Shown here: positions 38,502 to 47,743 of the stretch, piece by piece
Numbering within the stretch: position 1 is the first letter of the stretch
Layout: each line of letters starts with the position of its first letter
From: Mollicutes bacterium
GTDB lineage: Bacteria > Bacillota_I > Bacilli_A > Izemoplasmatales > Izemoplasmataceae
DNA length: 64,000 bases
Assembly (NCBI GenBank): GCA_003554025.1
Contig: PWFC01000039.1
Coordinates: 62,001 to 126,000 of the forward strand
Direction: 5' to 3'
Translations under genes and position numbers: made by a program
The notes under the pieces: generated by a model
What the model saw: the letters and a program-made list of their open reading frames with translations, nothing else
What the model was told of the DNA's origin: nothing
The model's database searches: none

Positions 38502-39346
38502 AGCATGTGATCCCCAAAACCTACAAAGAAGCGCTCGAACACTTGAGCGAAGGCACCTACAAAGTATTGGCCGGCGGCACCGACCTTATGGTCAAAAACC
38601 GCTCGTGGAGCGAAACGCCGGCTCGCTTCAAGCAAGACATGCTCTACATCCACAACCTCGACGAACTTCGCTATGTCGAAGACAAAGGCGACCATCTCGC
38701 CATCGGGGCGCTGACCGATTATGAAACCCTTCTCCGCCATGAAGCCGTCCCGAAAGTTCTCAAGGATTGCCTGATTGAAATCGCCGGCCCGGCCATCCGC
38801 AAAGTCGGAACCCTCGCCGGAAACATCGGCAACGCCTCCCCGGCCGCCGACGGCGTGCTCTTGCTTTACCTTTTGGACGCGCAGCTGGTGATAGAACGAA
38901 AGGGCGCCCGTCGCGAAGCCTTGATCGACGATGTCATCACGGGCCCCGGCAAAACCACACTCTCCAACGAAGAGATGATTAAAGAAATCCGACTTCCGAA
39001 ATCGACGTTCACCAAAACACAATTCTTGAAAGTCGGAGGCCGCAAGGCCGACGCCATCTCCAAAGTCGCCTTCGCCGGCGCCGTTCGCATCGAAGATGGA
39101 ATCGTCAAAGACCTGCGCATGGCCATCGGCGCCGTCAACGTCACCGTGGTCCGCCTGCGCGAAGTGGAAAAGCTTCACACCGGCGAAACCATCAGCGCCG
39201 TGCAAGACAGCATCGTCAGCATCAAAAACGCCTACGTTCCGCACATCAAACCCATCGACGACCAGCGTTCCAACCGGGTTTATAGAAAACGCGTAGCGTT
39301 CAACATGATCGAAGATTTCATCATGAACATGCACATTCAAGACTGA
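38495..39346 (+). CDS. xdhB: Xanthine dehydrogenase FAD subunit, set 2
   Basis: 283 residues with canonical FAD motifs: VLAGGTDLMV near residue 25 and GTLAGNIGNASPAAD near 108, then the C-terminal flavoprotein domain. It completes the three-subunit enzyme that passes electrons to NAD+ or ferredoxin. Coupled to xdhC by a 7-base overlap. Confidence 0.95.
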   Translation: MVKHVIPKTYKEALEHLSEGTYKVLAGGTDLMVKNRSWSETPARFKQDMLYIHNLDELRYVEDKGDHLAIGALTDYETLLRHEAVPKVLKDCLIEIAGPAIRKVGTLAGNIGNASPAADGVLLLYLLDAQLVIERKGARREALIDDVITGPGKTTLSNEEMIKEIRLPKSTFTKTQFLKVGGRKADAISKVAFAGAVRIEDGIVKDLRMAIGAVNVTVVRLREVEKLHTGETISAVQDSIVSIKNAYVPHIKPIDDQRSNRVYRKRVAFNMIEDFIMNMHIQD

Positions 39347-39364
39347 CAAAAGAAGGTGGAATGC

Positions 39365-41074
39365 ATGAACGACAAAGAACGAATGAAAATTGCAAGAGGC
39401 GTAAAAAAAGCGGCGTTGGTTTTGAAAAACGCCCGCATCGTCAACGTGTTCACAAAGGAACTTGAAGATGGCGACATCGCGATTCAAGACGGTCTTATCG
39501 TCGGCATCGGAAAATACCGCGGAAAAGAAGAAGTCGACCTTCAAGGAAGCTATGTCGCGCCCGGATTCATCGACGGGCACGTGCACATCGAATCTTCCAT
39601 GGTGACCCCGCCTCAGTTTGCGAACATCGTCCTTCCCAAGGGCACGACCACGATCATCGCCGACCCTCATGAAATCGCCAACGTCAGCGGCAAAGAAGGC
39701 ATCCGTTACATGCTTCGAAGCAGCAAGGCTTCTTTCCTCGATGTCTTCATGATGATTCCTTCAAGCGTACCGGCCACCACGTTCGAAACGGCGGGCGCAA
39801 ATGTGAGCGTCGAAGACATCGCCGAATTGGCGCTTGAAGACGGCGTTTTGGGTCTAGGCGAAGTGATGAACTACCCCGATGTTTTAAAGGGAGAACAGAC
39901 AATCCACGACAAAATACGGCTCATGCAACCAAGGCCCATCGACGGACACGCCCCATCGCTTAAGGGCAACGATTTGAACGCTTATGCGACCGCAGGCGTG
40001 CAAACCGACCACGAATGTTCAACGGTCGAAGAAATGCTCGACCGCGTTCGCCGCGGCATGTATGTGCATCTGCGAGAAGGTTCGGTGACCCGTAACGTCC
40101 GCACTCTTTTAAAGGGTGTCACCGACAAAAACACCGAACGTCTGCTTTTTTGCACCGACGACAAGCATCCCGAAGACATCAAGGCCGAAGGCCACATCAA
40201 TTATAACGTCAACCTCGCCATCGACCACGGCATCGACCCCATCACCGCCATCAAAATGGCGACCTTGAACGCGGCAACTTGTTACAAACTCCCCCGCCAT
40301 GGCGCGATCGCGCCATCTTATTACGCGGATTTGGTGGTGTTTGACAGCCTTGAAAAGATTGAGCCCAAAGCCGTCTACAAACGCGGAACGCTCGTCGCCA
40401 AAAACAACGAACCCCTAATCGACGCGCCCACCATCAAAGACGCAACGGTCAGCGACACCGTCCACGTCGACTTAGACCGATTGGACTTCACGCTCAAGCT
40501 CAAAAAGAACACCGTGAAAATCATCGGCCTCATCAAAAACAACATCACGACAAAACGTCTGAACGAGACCGTCCTCATCGAAGACGGAGCGTATAAAAAC
40601 GACCCCGAACAAGACCTATTAAAGCTTGCCGTCGTTGAACGCCACAAAGGCAGCGGCGATTACGGTTTGGCTTTGGTCAAAGGATTCGGGCTCAAAAACG
40701 GCGCCTTGGCGATGACCATCGCCCATGATTCTCACAACCTCGTCGTTGTCGGCGATTCCGATAAAGCGATGCGTCTTGCCACCGAGAAAATCGTCGAAAT
40801 ATCGGGCGGCATCGTCCTTGTCAAAGACGGAGAAGTAGAAGACGCGCTTCAGCTAGAAATCGGAGGCATCATGACGACCAAACCGGCGTCAAAGGTCGCC
40901 GAAACCTTGAATCGCATGAAAGAAAAAGTCCGCGCGATGGGACTGAACCCCGACATCGACGACCCCTTCATCCAGCTCGCGTTCCTCTCGCTCCCCGTCA
41001 TTCCGGATTTGAAGTTGACCGACCAAGGACTCTTCGACGTCAACGCCTTTAAAATCGTACCGATAGAAGATTAA
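39365..41074 (+). CDS. ade: Adenine deaminase
   Basis: 569 residues, normal for the Ade family: N-terminal cap, GFIDGHVHIESSM metal motif, ADPHEIANVSG, and a C-terminal adenine deaminase domain. It converts adenine to hypoxanthine, the substrate for the xanthine dehydrogenase encoded upstream. Start ATG 39365 has AAGGTGG upstream; GTG 39356 overlaps that site. Confidence 0.95.
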   Translation: MNDKERMKIARGVKKAALVLKNARIVNVFTKELEDGDIAIQDGLIVGIGKYRGKEEVDLQGSYVAPGFIDGHVHIESSMVTPPQFANIVLPKGTTTIIADPHEIANVSGKEGIRYMLRSSKASFLDVFMMIPSSVPATTFETAGANVSVEDIAELALEDGVLGLGEVMNYPDVLKGEQTIHDKIRLMQPRPIDGHAPSLKGNDLNAYATAGVQTDHECSTVEEMLDRVRRGMYVHLREGSVTRNVRTLLKGVTDKNTERLLFCTDDKHPEDIKAEGHINYNVNLAIDHGIDPITAIKMATLNAATCYKLPRHGAIAPSYYADLVVFDSLEKIEPKAVYKRGTLVAKNNEPLIDAPTIKDATVSDTVHVDLDRLDFTLKLKKNTVKIIGLIKNNITTKRLNETVLIEDGAYKNDPEQDLLKLAVVERHKGSGDYGLALVKGFGLKNGALAMTIAHDSHNLVVVGDSDKAMRLATEKIVEISGGIVLVKDGEVEDALQLEIGGIMTTKPASKVAETLNRMKEKVRAMGLNPDIDDPFIQLAFLSLPVIPDLKLTDQGLFDVNAFKIVPIED

Positions 41075-41089
41075 AGAAAGCGGGATACC

Positions 41090-42340
41090 ATGGAATTCTT
41101 GACCCATTACTCTTGCACTTTGTGCGGGAGCGAATACACCCCTCCCGTAGATTTTTACACATGCCCAAAATGCGGAGAAAAAGGCATTTTGGACATCCAT
41201 TACGATTACGAACGGTTGAAAAAAACGCTGAACAAGCAATATTTTGCGGACAACACCGATTACAGCATGTGGCGCTACGAACCGCTAATGAGCGTTTCAA
41301 AAGCCCACATCGACAAAACGCTTCGCGTTGGCTGGACGCCCCATTACAAAAGCAATCAGCTTGCGAAACGTTTAAAAATGGACGCCCTTTACATCAAAGA
41401 CGAAGGGCTCAACCCGACCGGTTCCCTCAAAGACCGAGCTTCGGCCGTGGCCGTTTTGAAAGCGATGGAAAACGACAACGTCACCATCGCCTGTTCTTCG
41501 ACGGGCAACGCCGCATCGAGTTTGGCCGGAAACGCCGCACGCATGGGGCTTAAGACTGTCATTTTTGTCCCCGAACGCGCTCCAATCGGCAAACTTGCGC
41601 AGTTGCTTGCCTACGGCGCCGACGTCATCAGCGTCGAGGGCGACTACAAAGCGGCCTTTCAACTTTCGAAAGCGGCCATCGACCATTTCGGCTGGTACAA
41701 TCGCAACGCCGCGATCAATCCTCATATGGTCGAAGGCAAAAAGACGGTCGCATACGAAATCGCCGAACAATTGGATTTCGACGTGCCCGACTGGGTGGTC
41801 GTCAGCGTTGGCGACGGTTGCACCATCGCCGGGGTGTACAAAGGGTTTTACGACCTTTTCGCGATCGGCATCACCGATCGAATCCCGAAAATTCTCGGCG
41901 TTCAAAGCGAAGGGTGCGCGCCCTTCTACGAAGCGGCCAAAGAGGGACGCGAACTCATCGAGACCGACGAAAACACCATCGCCGACAGCATCGCCGTAGG
42001 CATTCCGAGAAACCCCACCAAGGCGTTAAACGCTGTAAAACGTTCCGGTGGACAATGGATCACCGTCACCGACGAACAAATCTTGGAATCGATCGTCTTG
42101 CTTGGAAAAGAAGAAGGCGTCTTCGCCGAACCGGCCGCCGCCGCGTCGATGGCGGGGCTTTTGGAGGCTCTTGAACAAAACGTCGTCTCAAGGAGAGAAC
42201 GCGTCTCGGTGATCGTAACCGGCAACGGCCTCAAAGACACGAAATCGATGGAACATTACGGAATCAAACCAAAACGGCTGAAACCCGATTTGGATCTGTT
42301 GATAGAGTACATGCAAAACAACGAAGGAGGACGAACATGA
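41090..42340 (+). CDS. Threonine synthase-like PLP enzyme with N-terminal zinc ribbon
   Basis: 416 residues, fold-type II PLP. A zinc ribbon (CTLCGS and CPKCG) at residues 9-27 precedes the catalytic domain with PLP Lys114 in GSLKDRAS and VSVGDGCT as the phosphate loop. Sequence alone would say threonine synthase, but no threonine gene is near, and it sits between ade and a second PLP enzyme in a purine-breakdown operon, in the slot of YgeX (diaminopropionate ammonia-lyase, also fold type II). It probably eliminates or deaminates an amino-acid product of ring opening. Overlaps the next gene by four bases. Confidence 0.75.
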   Translation: MEFLTHYSCTLCGSEYTPPVDFYTCPKCGEKGILDIHYDYERLKKTLNKQYFADNTDYSMWRYEPLMSVSKAHIDKTLRVGWTPHYKSNQLAKRLKMDALYIKDEGLNPTGSLKDRASAVAVLKAMENDNVTIACSSTGNAASSLAGNAARMGLKTVIFVPERAPIGKLAQLLAYGADVISVEGDYKAAFQLSKAAIDHFGWYNRNAAINPHMVEGKKTVAYEIAEQLDFDVPDWVVVSVGDGCTIAGVYKGFYDLFAIGITDRIPKILGVQSEGCAPFYEAAKEGRELIETDENTIADSIAVGIPRNPTKALNAVKRSGGQWITVTDEQILESIVLLGKEEGVFAEPAAAASMAGLLEALEQNVVSRRERVSVIVTGNGLKDTKSMEHYGIKPKRLKPDLDLLIEYMQNNEGGRT

Positions 42341-43695
42341 AAAAAAGCACCCTGGGTCCCACCTATGAGGAGATGCTGCACCCAAGCAAGTTGGACGCCT
42401 CGTTGCGCAAGCAAGCGCTTGCCGCCAAAAAGGACGAACTGGACCCGATGAACTTGTTCAACATCACTTGGAAAAAGGAAAACAACGAAGTCAACAAAGT
42501 CGTGCTTCCTAAGGCTTTGACCGGCGTCGACGCAAACATTGTCGTGATGCTCGGCAAAGATTTTCCTAGCGGTTCCCATAAAGTCGGACCCGCGTATTCG
42601 ACCTTGATCGAAGGCTATGTCGATGGCGACATCGTCCCCGGCAAACACACCATTCTTGGGCCTTCTACCGGGAATTTTGGCATTGGCGTTTCCTACATCT
42701 GCAACTTGATGGATTACGAAGCCGTCGTCATCATGCCCGACAACATGAGCAAAGAACGTTACGACCGCATCAAGGGGTACGGGGCAAAACTCGATTTGAC
42801 CCCGGGAACGGAATCGGACGTCATCTTGACGCTTGAGAAAACGCACAAGCTTTCCAAAGACCCCAAAAACGTCGCCTTGGCGCAATTCGAATTGATGCCG
42901 AATTACCGTTTTCACCGCCACGTTACGGGATATAGCGCCATCGAAGCGGTTAAGGGCGTCGGCAACGGCCGCATCGCCTGCTTCGCATCCGCTCCCGGAA
43001 GCGCGGGAACTTTGGCCGCGGGCGATCAGATCAAAAAAGAGTACCCCGAGGCGAAAATCGCCGCCTTAGAACCTTACGAATGCTCGACCCTCATGGACGG
43101 CGGGCGCGGCCAACACCGTATTGAAGGGATTGGCGACAAGATGTGCACGTTGATCCATAACGTGCTCAACACCGATTTCATCGCCCTTGTGAGCGATGAG
43201 GACGCCGTACGCGGGTTGAAAGTGTTGCGCGATGGCGTCGACGTTTTGGCCGAGTTTGGCGTCGAGAAGAAACAATTGAAAGCCATGCGCGATTTCTTCG
43301 GCGTCTCCGGCGTGTGCAACATCCTAGGCGCGATCAAAATGGCGAAATATTTGAAACTAGGCCCCGAAGACAACGTCGTCACCGTCGCGACCGACGGATT
43401 CGACCGTTACGACAGCGTGATGGAAGATTTGGAAAACCGTTATCTTGAAACCGAAGACTTCGTCTTGCGCCGTTGGTTCCGCGACATTTTCTTAAAAGCC
43501 GACACGGAAAACGTCGCCGATTACCGAAGCGCCGCGCAAAAAGAAAAACTGTTCAAGCAAAAAGAAAACGACTGGCTCAAGTTCGGCTACGAACAAGCCT
43601 ACCTCGACAAAATGAAGTCGATGGATTTCTGGGACGAGGAATACGAGAAAATCTACGAGTACAACGAAAAAATTCAAGCGCTACGAAACCATTAG
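42337..43695 (+). CDS. Fold-type-II PLP enzyme of the purine cluster (cysteine-synthase superfamily)
   Basis: 452 residues. [11 protein letters not shown] gives the PLP Lys82; GPSTGNFG is the substrate-carboxylate/Asn loop and [13 protein letters not shown] the phosphate loop. It belongs to the cysteine synthase/threonine dehydratase superfamily but is longer than cysteine synthase (~310) and has a charged C-terminal extension. I cannot assign the reaction; paired with the preceding PLP enzyme it may perform beta-elimination or replacement on 2,3-diaminopropionate-like compounds. Upstream coupling by ATGA overlap. Confidence 0.7.
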   Translation: MKKSTLGPTYEEMLHPSKLDASLRKQALAAKKDELDPMNLFNITWKKENNEVNKVVLPKALTGVDANIVVMLGKDFPSGSHKVGPAYSTLIEGYVDGDIVPGKHTILGPSTGNFGIGVSYICNLMDYEAVVIMPDNMSKERYDRIKGYGAKLDLTPGTESDVILTLEKTHKLSKDPKNVALAQFELMPNYRFHRHVTGYSAIEAVKGVGNGRIACFASAPGSAGTLAAGDQIKKEYPEAKIAALEPYECSTLMDGGRGQHRIEGIGDKMCTLIHNVLNTDFIALVSDEDAVRGLKVLRDGVDVLAEFGVEKKQLKAMRDFFGVSGVCNILGAIKMAKYLKLGPEDNVVTVATDGFDRYDSVMEDLENRYLETEDFVLRRWFRDIFLKADTENVADYRSAAQKEKLFKQKENDWLKFGYEQAYLDKMKSMDFWDEEYEKIYEYNEKIQALRNH

Positions 43696-43705
43696 GAGGT
43701 ATATT

Positions 43706-44926
43706 GTGAACATAAATTTTGAAGAAATACTCAAAAAAGCGAAACACTACGAAGAAGACATGACCAAGTTTTTGCGCGACATGGTGCGCATCCCAAGCGA
43801 AAGCCAGCAAGAAAAGGACGTTATATTGCGCATCAAAGAGGAGATGGAAAAAGTCGGGTTCGACAAAATCGAAATCGATCCGATGGGCAACATCATCGGC
43901 ACCATCGGCAAAGGCAAACGTCTGATCGCGATGGATGCGCACATCGACACCGTCGGCATCGGCGAGCGCAAAAACTGGGATTTCGACCCATATGAAGGAT
44001 TCGAAGACGAAACATACATCGGCGGTCGTGGCACAAGCGACCAAGAAGGCGGCATGGCCTCGATGGTCTACGCCGGCAAAATCATCAAAGATTTCAATCT
44101 TGAAGACGATTACACGCTTTTGATCACCGGCACCGTGCAAGAAGAGGATTGCGACGGTTTGTGTTGGCAATACCTGATTGAAGAGATGGGCATCAAACCC
44201 GAGTTCGTCGTCATCACCGAACCCACATCCTGCAACATTTACCGCGGACAACGCGGCCGAATGGAAATCAAGGTTTCCACGCACGGGGTCTCTTGTCACG
44301 GCAGCGCCCCCGAACGCGGCGACAACGCCATTTTCAAAATGGCGCCGATTTTGCAGGAACTTGAAGCGTTGCACAAAGATTTGCACGACGATCCATTCCT
44401 AGGAAAAGGCACTTTGACCGTCAGCGAAATATTCTACAGTTCCCCATCACGTTGCGCCGTCGCCGATGGCTGCAGCGTCTCCATCGACCGCCGTTTGACC
44501 CACGGCGAGACTCCCGAGGGCGCGATGGATGAAATCCGCAACCTTCCTTCGGTGAAAAGCGCGGACGCAAAGGTTGAAATGTATGATTATGAAGAGCCCT
44601 CTTACACCGGTTTGGTGTATCCGACGAAGACGTATTTCCCAAGCTGGGTGTTGGAAGAAGAACACATCGCCACGCAAACACTCGTGGACGCTTACAGGGA
44701 ACTCTTCGGCGGCAAGCCGCTTGTCGATAAGTGGACCTTCTCGACAAACGGCGTCTCGATTATGGGCCGCTACGACATTCCTTGCATCGGTTTTGGCCCC
44801 GGGCACGAAAAAGAAGCGCACGCCCCGAACGAAAAGACGGAAAAAGAACACCTCGTCAAAGCCGCGGCCATGTACGCGGTCATTCCCAATCTCTATCTGA
44901 AACGCCTGGAAAAAACAAATTCATAA
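43706..44926 (+). CDS. ygeY: YgeY-type M20 family peptidase/deacylase
   Basis: 406 residues, M20 metallohydrolase: DAHIDTVG (metal His/Asp), [11 protein letters not shown] (bridging Asp), VQEEDCDG (catalytic Glu), TEPTS and a C-terminal [13 protein letters not shown]. This is the YgeY branch, always near ygeW and ssnA, and proposed to hydrolyse an amide or ureido bond of a purine ring-opening product. GTG start with AGGAGG eight bases upstream. Confidence 0.9.
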   Translation: MNINFEEILKKAKHYEEDMTKFLRDMVRIPSESQQEKDVILRIKEEMEKVGFDKIEIDPMGNIIGTIGKGKRLIAMDAHIDTVGIGERKNWDFDPYEGFEDETYIGGRGTSDQEGGMASMVYAGKIIKDFNLEDDYTLLITGTVQEEDCDGLCWQYLIEEMGIKPEFVVITEPTSCNIYRGQRGRMEIKVSTHGVSCHGSAPERGDNAIFKMAPILQELEALHKDLHDDPFLGKGTLTVSEIFYSSPSRCAVADGCSVSIDRRLTHGETPEGAMDEIRNLPSVKSADAKVEMYDYEEPSYTGLVYPTKTYFPSWVLEEEHIATQTLVDAYRELFGGKPLVDKWTFSTNGVSIMGRYDIPCIGFGPGHEKEAHAPNEKTEKEHLVKAAAMYAVIPNLYLKRLEKTNS

Positions 44927-44944
44927 TAAAAAAGGAGTTATTCT

Positions 44945-45928
44945 ATGAAACCACTTTTTAAAGGAAAACACTTCATCACCCTCGAAGATTGGAAAACCGA
45001 AGAAATTGAAAAACTTTTGGAGGTAAGCGCCGACCTCAAAGAAAAGTTCAAGAACAACGAAATCACCGATTATTTGAAAAACAAGACGTCATTTTTGATG
45101 TTCTTTGAACAATCCACCCGCACCCGCAATTCCATGGAAGCCGGCATCGCGCAACTAGGCGGCCACGCAAACTTCCTAGATACCTCAACCATGCAAATCT
45201 CGCACGGCGAAACCGGCAAAGACACCGCCATCATCCTTTCAAGCTACGGACACGGCATCGCCGCGCGCAACTGTTTTTGGCGGCAAGGCAACAAGTTCTT
45301 GCGCGAGATGGCCGACAACGCCAGCGTCCCCGTGATGAACTTGCAATGCGACCTTTACCATCCGATGCAAGGCCTTGCCGACCTCATGACCATCAAAGAG
45401 GTCAAAAAGAAGACCGAAAACGTCAAGGTCTCGATCATCTGGGCTTATGCGACGAGCCACAAAAAGCCCATCAGCGTCCCTCTTACGCAGGCGCTGTTGT
45501 TCCCGCGTTTCGGCATGGAGGTAGTCCTCGCGCATCCTAAAGGCTATGAACTGCCCGAGTGGGTTTTGGAAAAAGCCCGCAAGAACGCCGAAGAAAACGG
45601 CGGCACCTTCAAAGTCACCAACGACATGGAAGAAGCGTATAAAGACGCCGACATCGTCATCCCCAAAAACTGGGGAAGCTGGGTCAGCAACCAAAGCGAC
45701 GACGTCATCGACGACATCTTAGAATCGAACAAGCACTGGAAATGCACCGAAAAAATGATGGCGCTTGCCAAGCCCGATGCGAATTATATGCACGCCCTTC
45801 CCGCCGACCGCGGCAACGAAGTGGAAGATTCCGTCATCGACGGCAAGCAATCGATCGTTTATCAAGAAGCCGAAAATCGTCTCCATACCGCCAAAGCGGT
45901 CATGGCCATGACGATGGGCGACAAGTAA
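44945..45928 (+). CDS. ygeW: YgeW-type knotted carbamoyltransferase
   Basis: 327 residues: carbamoyl-phosphate motif STRTRNS (~57-63), HPMQGLADL (~139-147) and HALPADRGNEV near the C-terminus. It belongs to the aspartate/ornithine carbamoyltransferase superfamily, YgeW branch. In purine degradation it is expected to run in the catabolic direction, moving a carbamoyl group from a ureido compound to phosphate so that carbamate kinase can make ATP. It is shorter than E. coli YgeW (about 396). No carbamate kinase gene is in this window. Last gene of the plus-strand block. Confidence 0.9.
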   Translation: MKPLFKGKHFITLEDWKTEEIEKLLEVSADLKEKFKNNEITDYLKNKTSFLMFFEQSTRTRNSMEAGIAQLGGHANFLDTSTMQISHGETGKDTAIILSSYGHGIAARNCFWRQGNKFLREMADNASVPVMNLQCDLYHPMQGLADLMTIKEVKKKTENVKVSIIWAYATSHKKPISVPLTQALLFPRFGMEVVLAHPKGYELPEWVLEKARKNAEENGGTFKVTNDMEEAYKDADIVIPKNWGSWVSNQSDDVIDDILESNKHWKCTEKMMALAKPDANYMHALPADRGNEVEDSVIDGKQSIVYQEAENRLHTAKAVMAMTMGDK

Positions 45929-45933
45929 GACAC

Positions 45934-46016
45934 AAAAAAGCGCTCCTCGCGGGCTGAACCCCAACATTGGATGCGATTTCCAATACAACGGGTAAAGCTC
46001 ACGGGAGCGCTTTTTT
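45934..46016. terminator. Long nested bidirectional terminator/structured element
   Basis: A 13-bp outer stem (AAAAAAGCGCTCC / GGAGCGCTTTTTT) encloses ~57 bases that fold further: CGCGGGCT with AGCTCACG (one mismatch, one wobble), CCC with GGG, and a hairpin ATTGGA/TCCAAT. It lies between convergent ygeW and guaD. Confidence 0.75.
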
Positions 46017-46503
46017 AATAGATTTCTTTGCCTAAGGCTTCGTATTCTCGGAAGAGTTTCAAACAGTCTTCGCGGAAATCTTCGCGGATTTCCAAAATGC
46101 TTGTGTCTTTGCAGCCGTCTTCGATGTACTTATAGATGAAGTCGTCGCGAAAGCCGATTTCATCGGCGTCTTCGGGGCGGCAACCGTAGACGATGGTTTT
46201 GATGTTCGACCAGATGATGGCGCCTAAACACATGGGACAGGGGTAGGCGGTGGTGTAGAGAATGCATCCGCTCAGATCGTGGTTGCGAATCTTTTTCGAC
46301 GCTTCGCGAATGGCGTTGATTTCGGCGTGGGCGGTGGCGTCGTGGTCGCCCAAAACCGAATTCGAGGTTACCGAAAGCACTTCGCCTTGTTCGTCGATGA
46401 CCGCGGCGCCGAAAGGGCCGCCCAAGTCTTCGTTCATGGTTTGCTTGGCGCGTTCAATGGCCAATTGCATAATCTTTTTGTCTGTAATAGTAATGCGTAT
46501 CAC
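46015..46503 (-). CDS. guaD: Guanine deaminase
   Basis: ~160 residues of the cytidine-deaminase fold: HAEINAIREA (zinc His and catalytic Glu) and PCPMCLGAI (zinc Cys pair), plus EIGFRDDFIYKYI, which matches the Bacillus GuaD C-terminal part. It converts guanine to xanthine, feeding xanthine dehydrogenase, and converges on the purine operon. Start uncertain: the first in-frame usual codon is GTG 46503, but it lies inside the ribosome binding site GAGGTG; an ATT at 46494 is six bases after that site (GAGGTG-ATACGC-ATT), the same spacing as pyrG. Confidence 0.88.
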   Translation of the reverse strand: MIRITITDKKIMQLAIERAKQTMNEDLGGPFGAAVIDEQGEVLSVTSNSVLGDHDATAHAEINAIREASKKIRNHDLSGCILYTTAYPCPMCLGAIIWSNIKTIVYGCRPEDADEIGFRDDFIYKYIEDGCKDTSILEIREDFREDCLKLFREYEALGKEIY

Positions 46504-46646
46504 CTCAACATTCAGTCTGTTACCTCAATTATACCTTTTTCAAGGGTTTTAGGCAATAATCGCAGCCATAGTCTTTACAAATAATGCTACTCACAACTTG
46601 ATATGTTTGGTATAATGGTAAAGGATTGAAGGTTTGGGAGGCGAAT

Positions 46647-47192
46647 ATGTCAAAACGGTTGATTCCTTTTACGCATCGTGTGCTTGAAGAAATCGTCACG
46701 AAAGACGATCTCGTCGTCGATGCGACCGCCGGAAACGGGCACGACACGGCGTTTTTGGCAAAACATGCCGCGCACGTTTTTGCCTTCGATGTGCAGGATG
46801 AAGCGCTCAAAAGCACGCGCACGCGGCTTGAGAAGGAAAACCTTGCCAACGTGACACTCATCCGGGATTCGCACGAAAACATCCCTTTGCACATTTACAA
46901 AGACATCAAGGCGGCGGTCTTCAACCTCGGGTACCTCCCCGGCGGCGACAAAACCTTGACCACGAAGGCTTTGACGAGCGTTCAAGCCGTGTCGAATATG
47001 CTAGAGTTGCTCGTTAAGGGCGGCGTGGTGGCGGTGACGGTGTATTTGGGGCATTCAGAAGGCAAAAACGAAGCCGATGCGCTGATGCGTTTTGCCGATA
47101 CGCTATCTGAGGAAACTTACAGAGTCAGCGTCTATAAAATTCTAAACCGAAACGAAGCGCCTTTTACCATGTTTATTGAAAAACTCAAATAG
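46647..47192 (+). CDS. mnmM: tRNA methyltransferase MnmM (YtqB family)
   Basis: 181 residues of the class I SAM fold: DATAGNGHDTAFLA (SAM loop, ~residue 26), FDVQ acidic residue and FNLGYLPGGDK catalytic motif, all as in Bacillus YtqB, the methyltransferase that forms mnm5s2U at the wobble base of tRNA. ATG 46647 has GGGAGGCGAA upstream; extended -10 TGGTATAAT at 46608-46616. Confidence 0.88.
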   Translation: MSKRLIPFTHRVLEEIVTKDDLVVDATAGNGHDTAFLAKHAAHVFAFDVQDEALKSTRTRLEKENLANVTLIRDSHENIPLHIYKDIKAAVFNLGYLPGGDKTLTTKALTSVQAVSNMLELLVKGGVVAVTVYLGHSEGKNEADALMRFADTLSEETYRVSVYKILNRNEAPFTMFIEKLK

Positions 47193-47208
47193 AAGAAGGA
47201 GAGATTGT

Positions 47209-47730
47209 ATGAAAGAACGTATCGTGGCGGCGATGCCGCTTATCAGTTTGTTGCTCTTTTTGTTTAGCGGATTGGTTTTGGAGAATTGGACCCTGGGGAT
47301 CAGCTTCTTTTTGTTGATTCCGCTTTCGGCGATTTTGCTTTCCCGCAATGTTTTCAAGCGGTTGAACCAGATGATGCCGCTAATTTCTTTGATTCTCTTT
47401 TTATGGCTTTGGCTTGGCTTTGACCTTGCCCACCCCGGATGGGTCGTCTTCTTTTTGATCCCCATCTCGAACATTCTATACAGCCATAAAGTGGATATGC
47501 GCAGTTTGGTCACGCTCCTTGTGACGATTGTTTACATCGTCTTAGGCATTGTGCTCGACGATTTTTGGCATCCCGGATGGCTGATTCTTTTGTTCATCCC
47601 AATCATCAACACCATCTTTTTCCCGAAACAGCGTATCCATATTCGTCGCAGCGGCGATTTTTTCCGTTCGACGTTTTCCGATATCATCGACGAAAAAGAA
47701 GACATCACCATCGACGAGGAAGAACGATAA
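47209..47730 (+). CDS. Membrane protein with three internal repeats
   Basis: 173 residues: six hydrophobic segments arranged as three ~48-residue repeats, each with (HPG)W(V/L)..FLIPI..IL (residues ~26, ~74 and ~123), then a basic-then-acidic cytoplasmic tail ending DIIDEKEDITIDEEER. No family recognised; the layout resembles LiaI/LiaF-type or PspC-type envelope-stress membrane proteins. GGAGAG precedes ATG 47209. 16 bases after mnmM and 13 before the SDR gene. Confidence 0.65.
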   Translation: MKERIVAAMPLISLLLFLFSGLVLENWTLGISFFLLIPLSAILLSRNVFKRLNQMMPLISLILFLWLWLGFDLAHPGWVVFFLIPISNILYSHKVDMRSLVTLLVTIVYIVLGIVLDDFWHPGWLILLFIPIINTIFFPKQRIHIRRSGDFFRSTFSDIIDEKEDITIDEEER

Positions 47731-47743
47731 AGGAGGCTCATTC

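Noticed and set aside
38372-39670. 432-residue minus-strand open frame
   Set aside because: Antisense to xdhC, xdhB and ade, with the same composition bias and no recognisable motif.
26094-45928. Selenium-dependent form of the purine cluster
   Set aside because: No in-frame TGA interrupts the hydroxylase subunits, and no selD, selA or yqeB/yqeC-like gene is in the window. YgeY's usual family label mentions selenium, but nothing here supports it.
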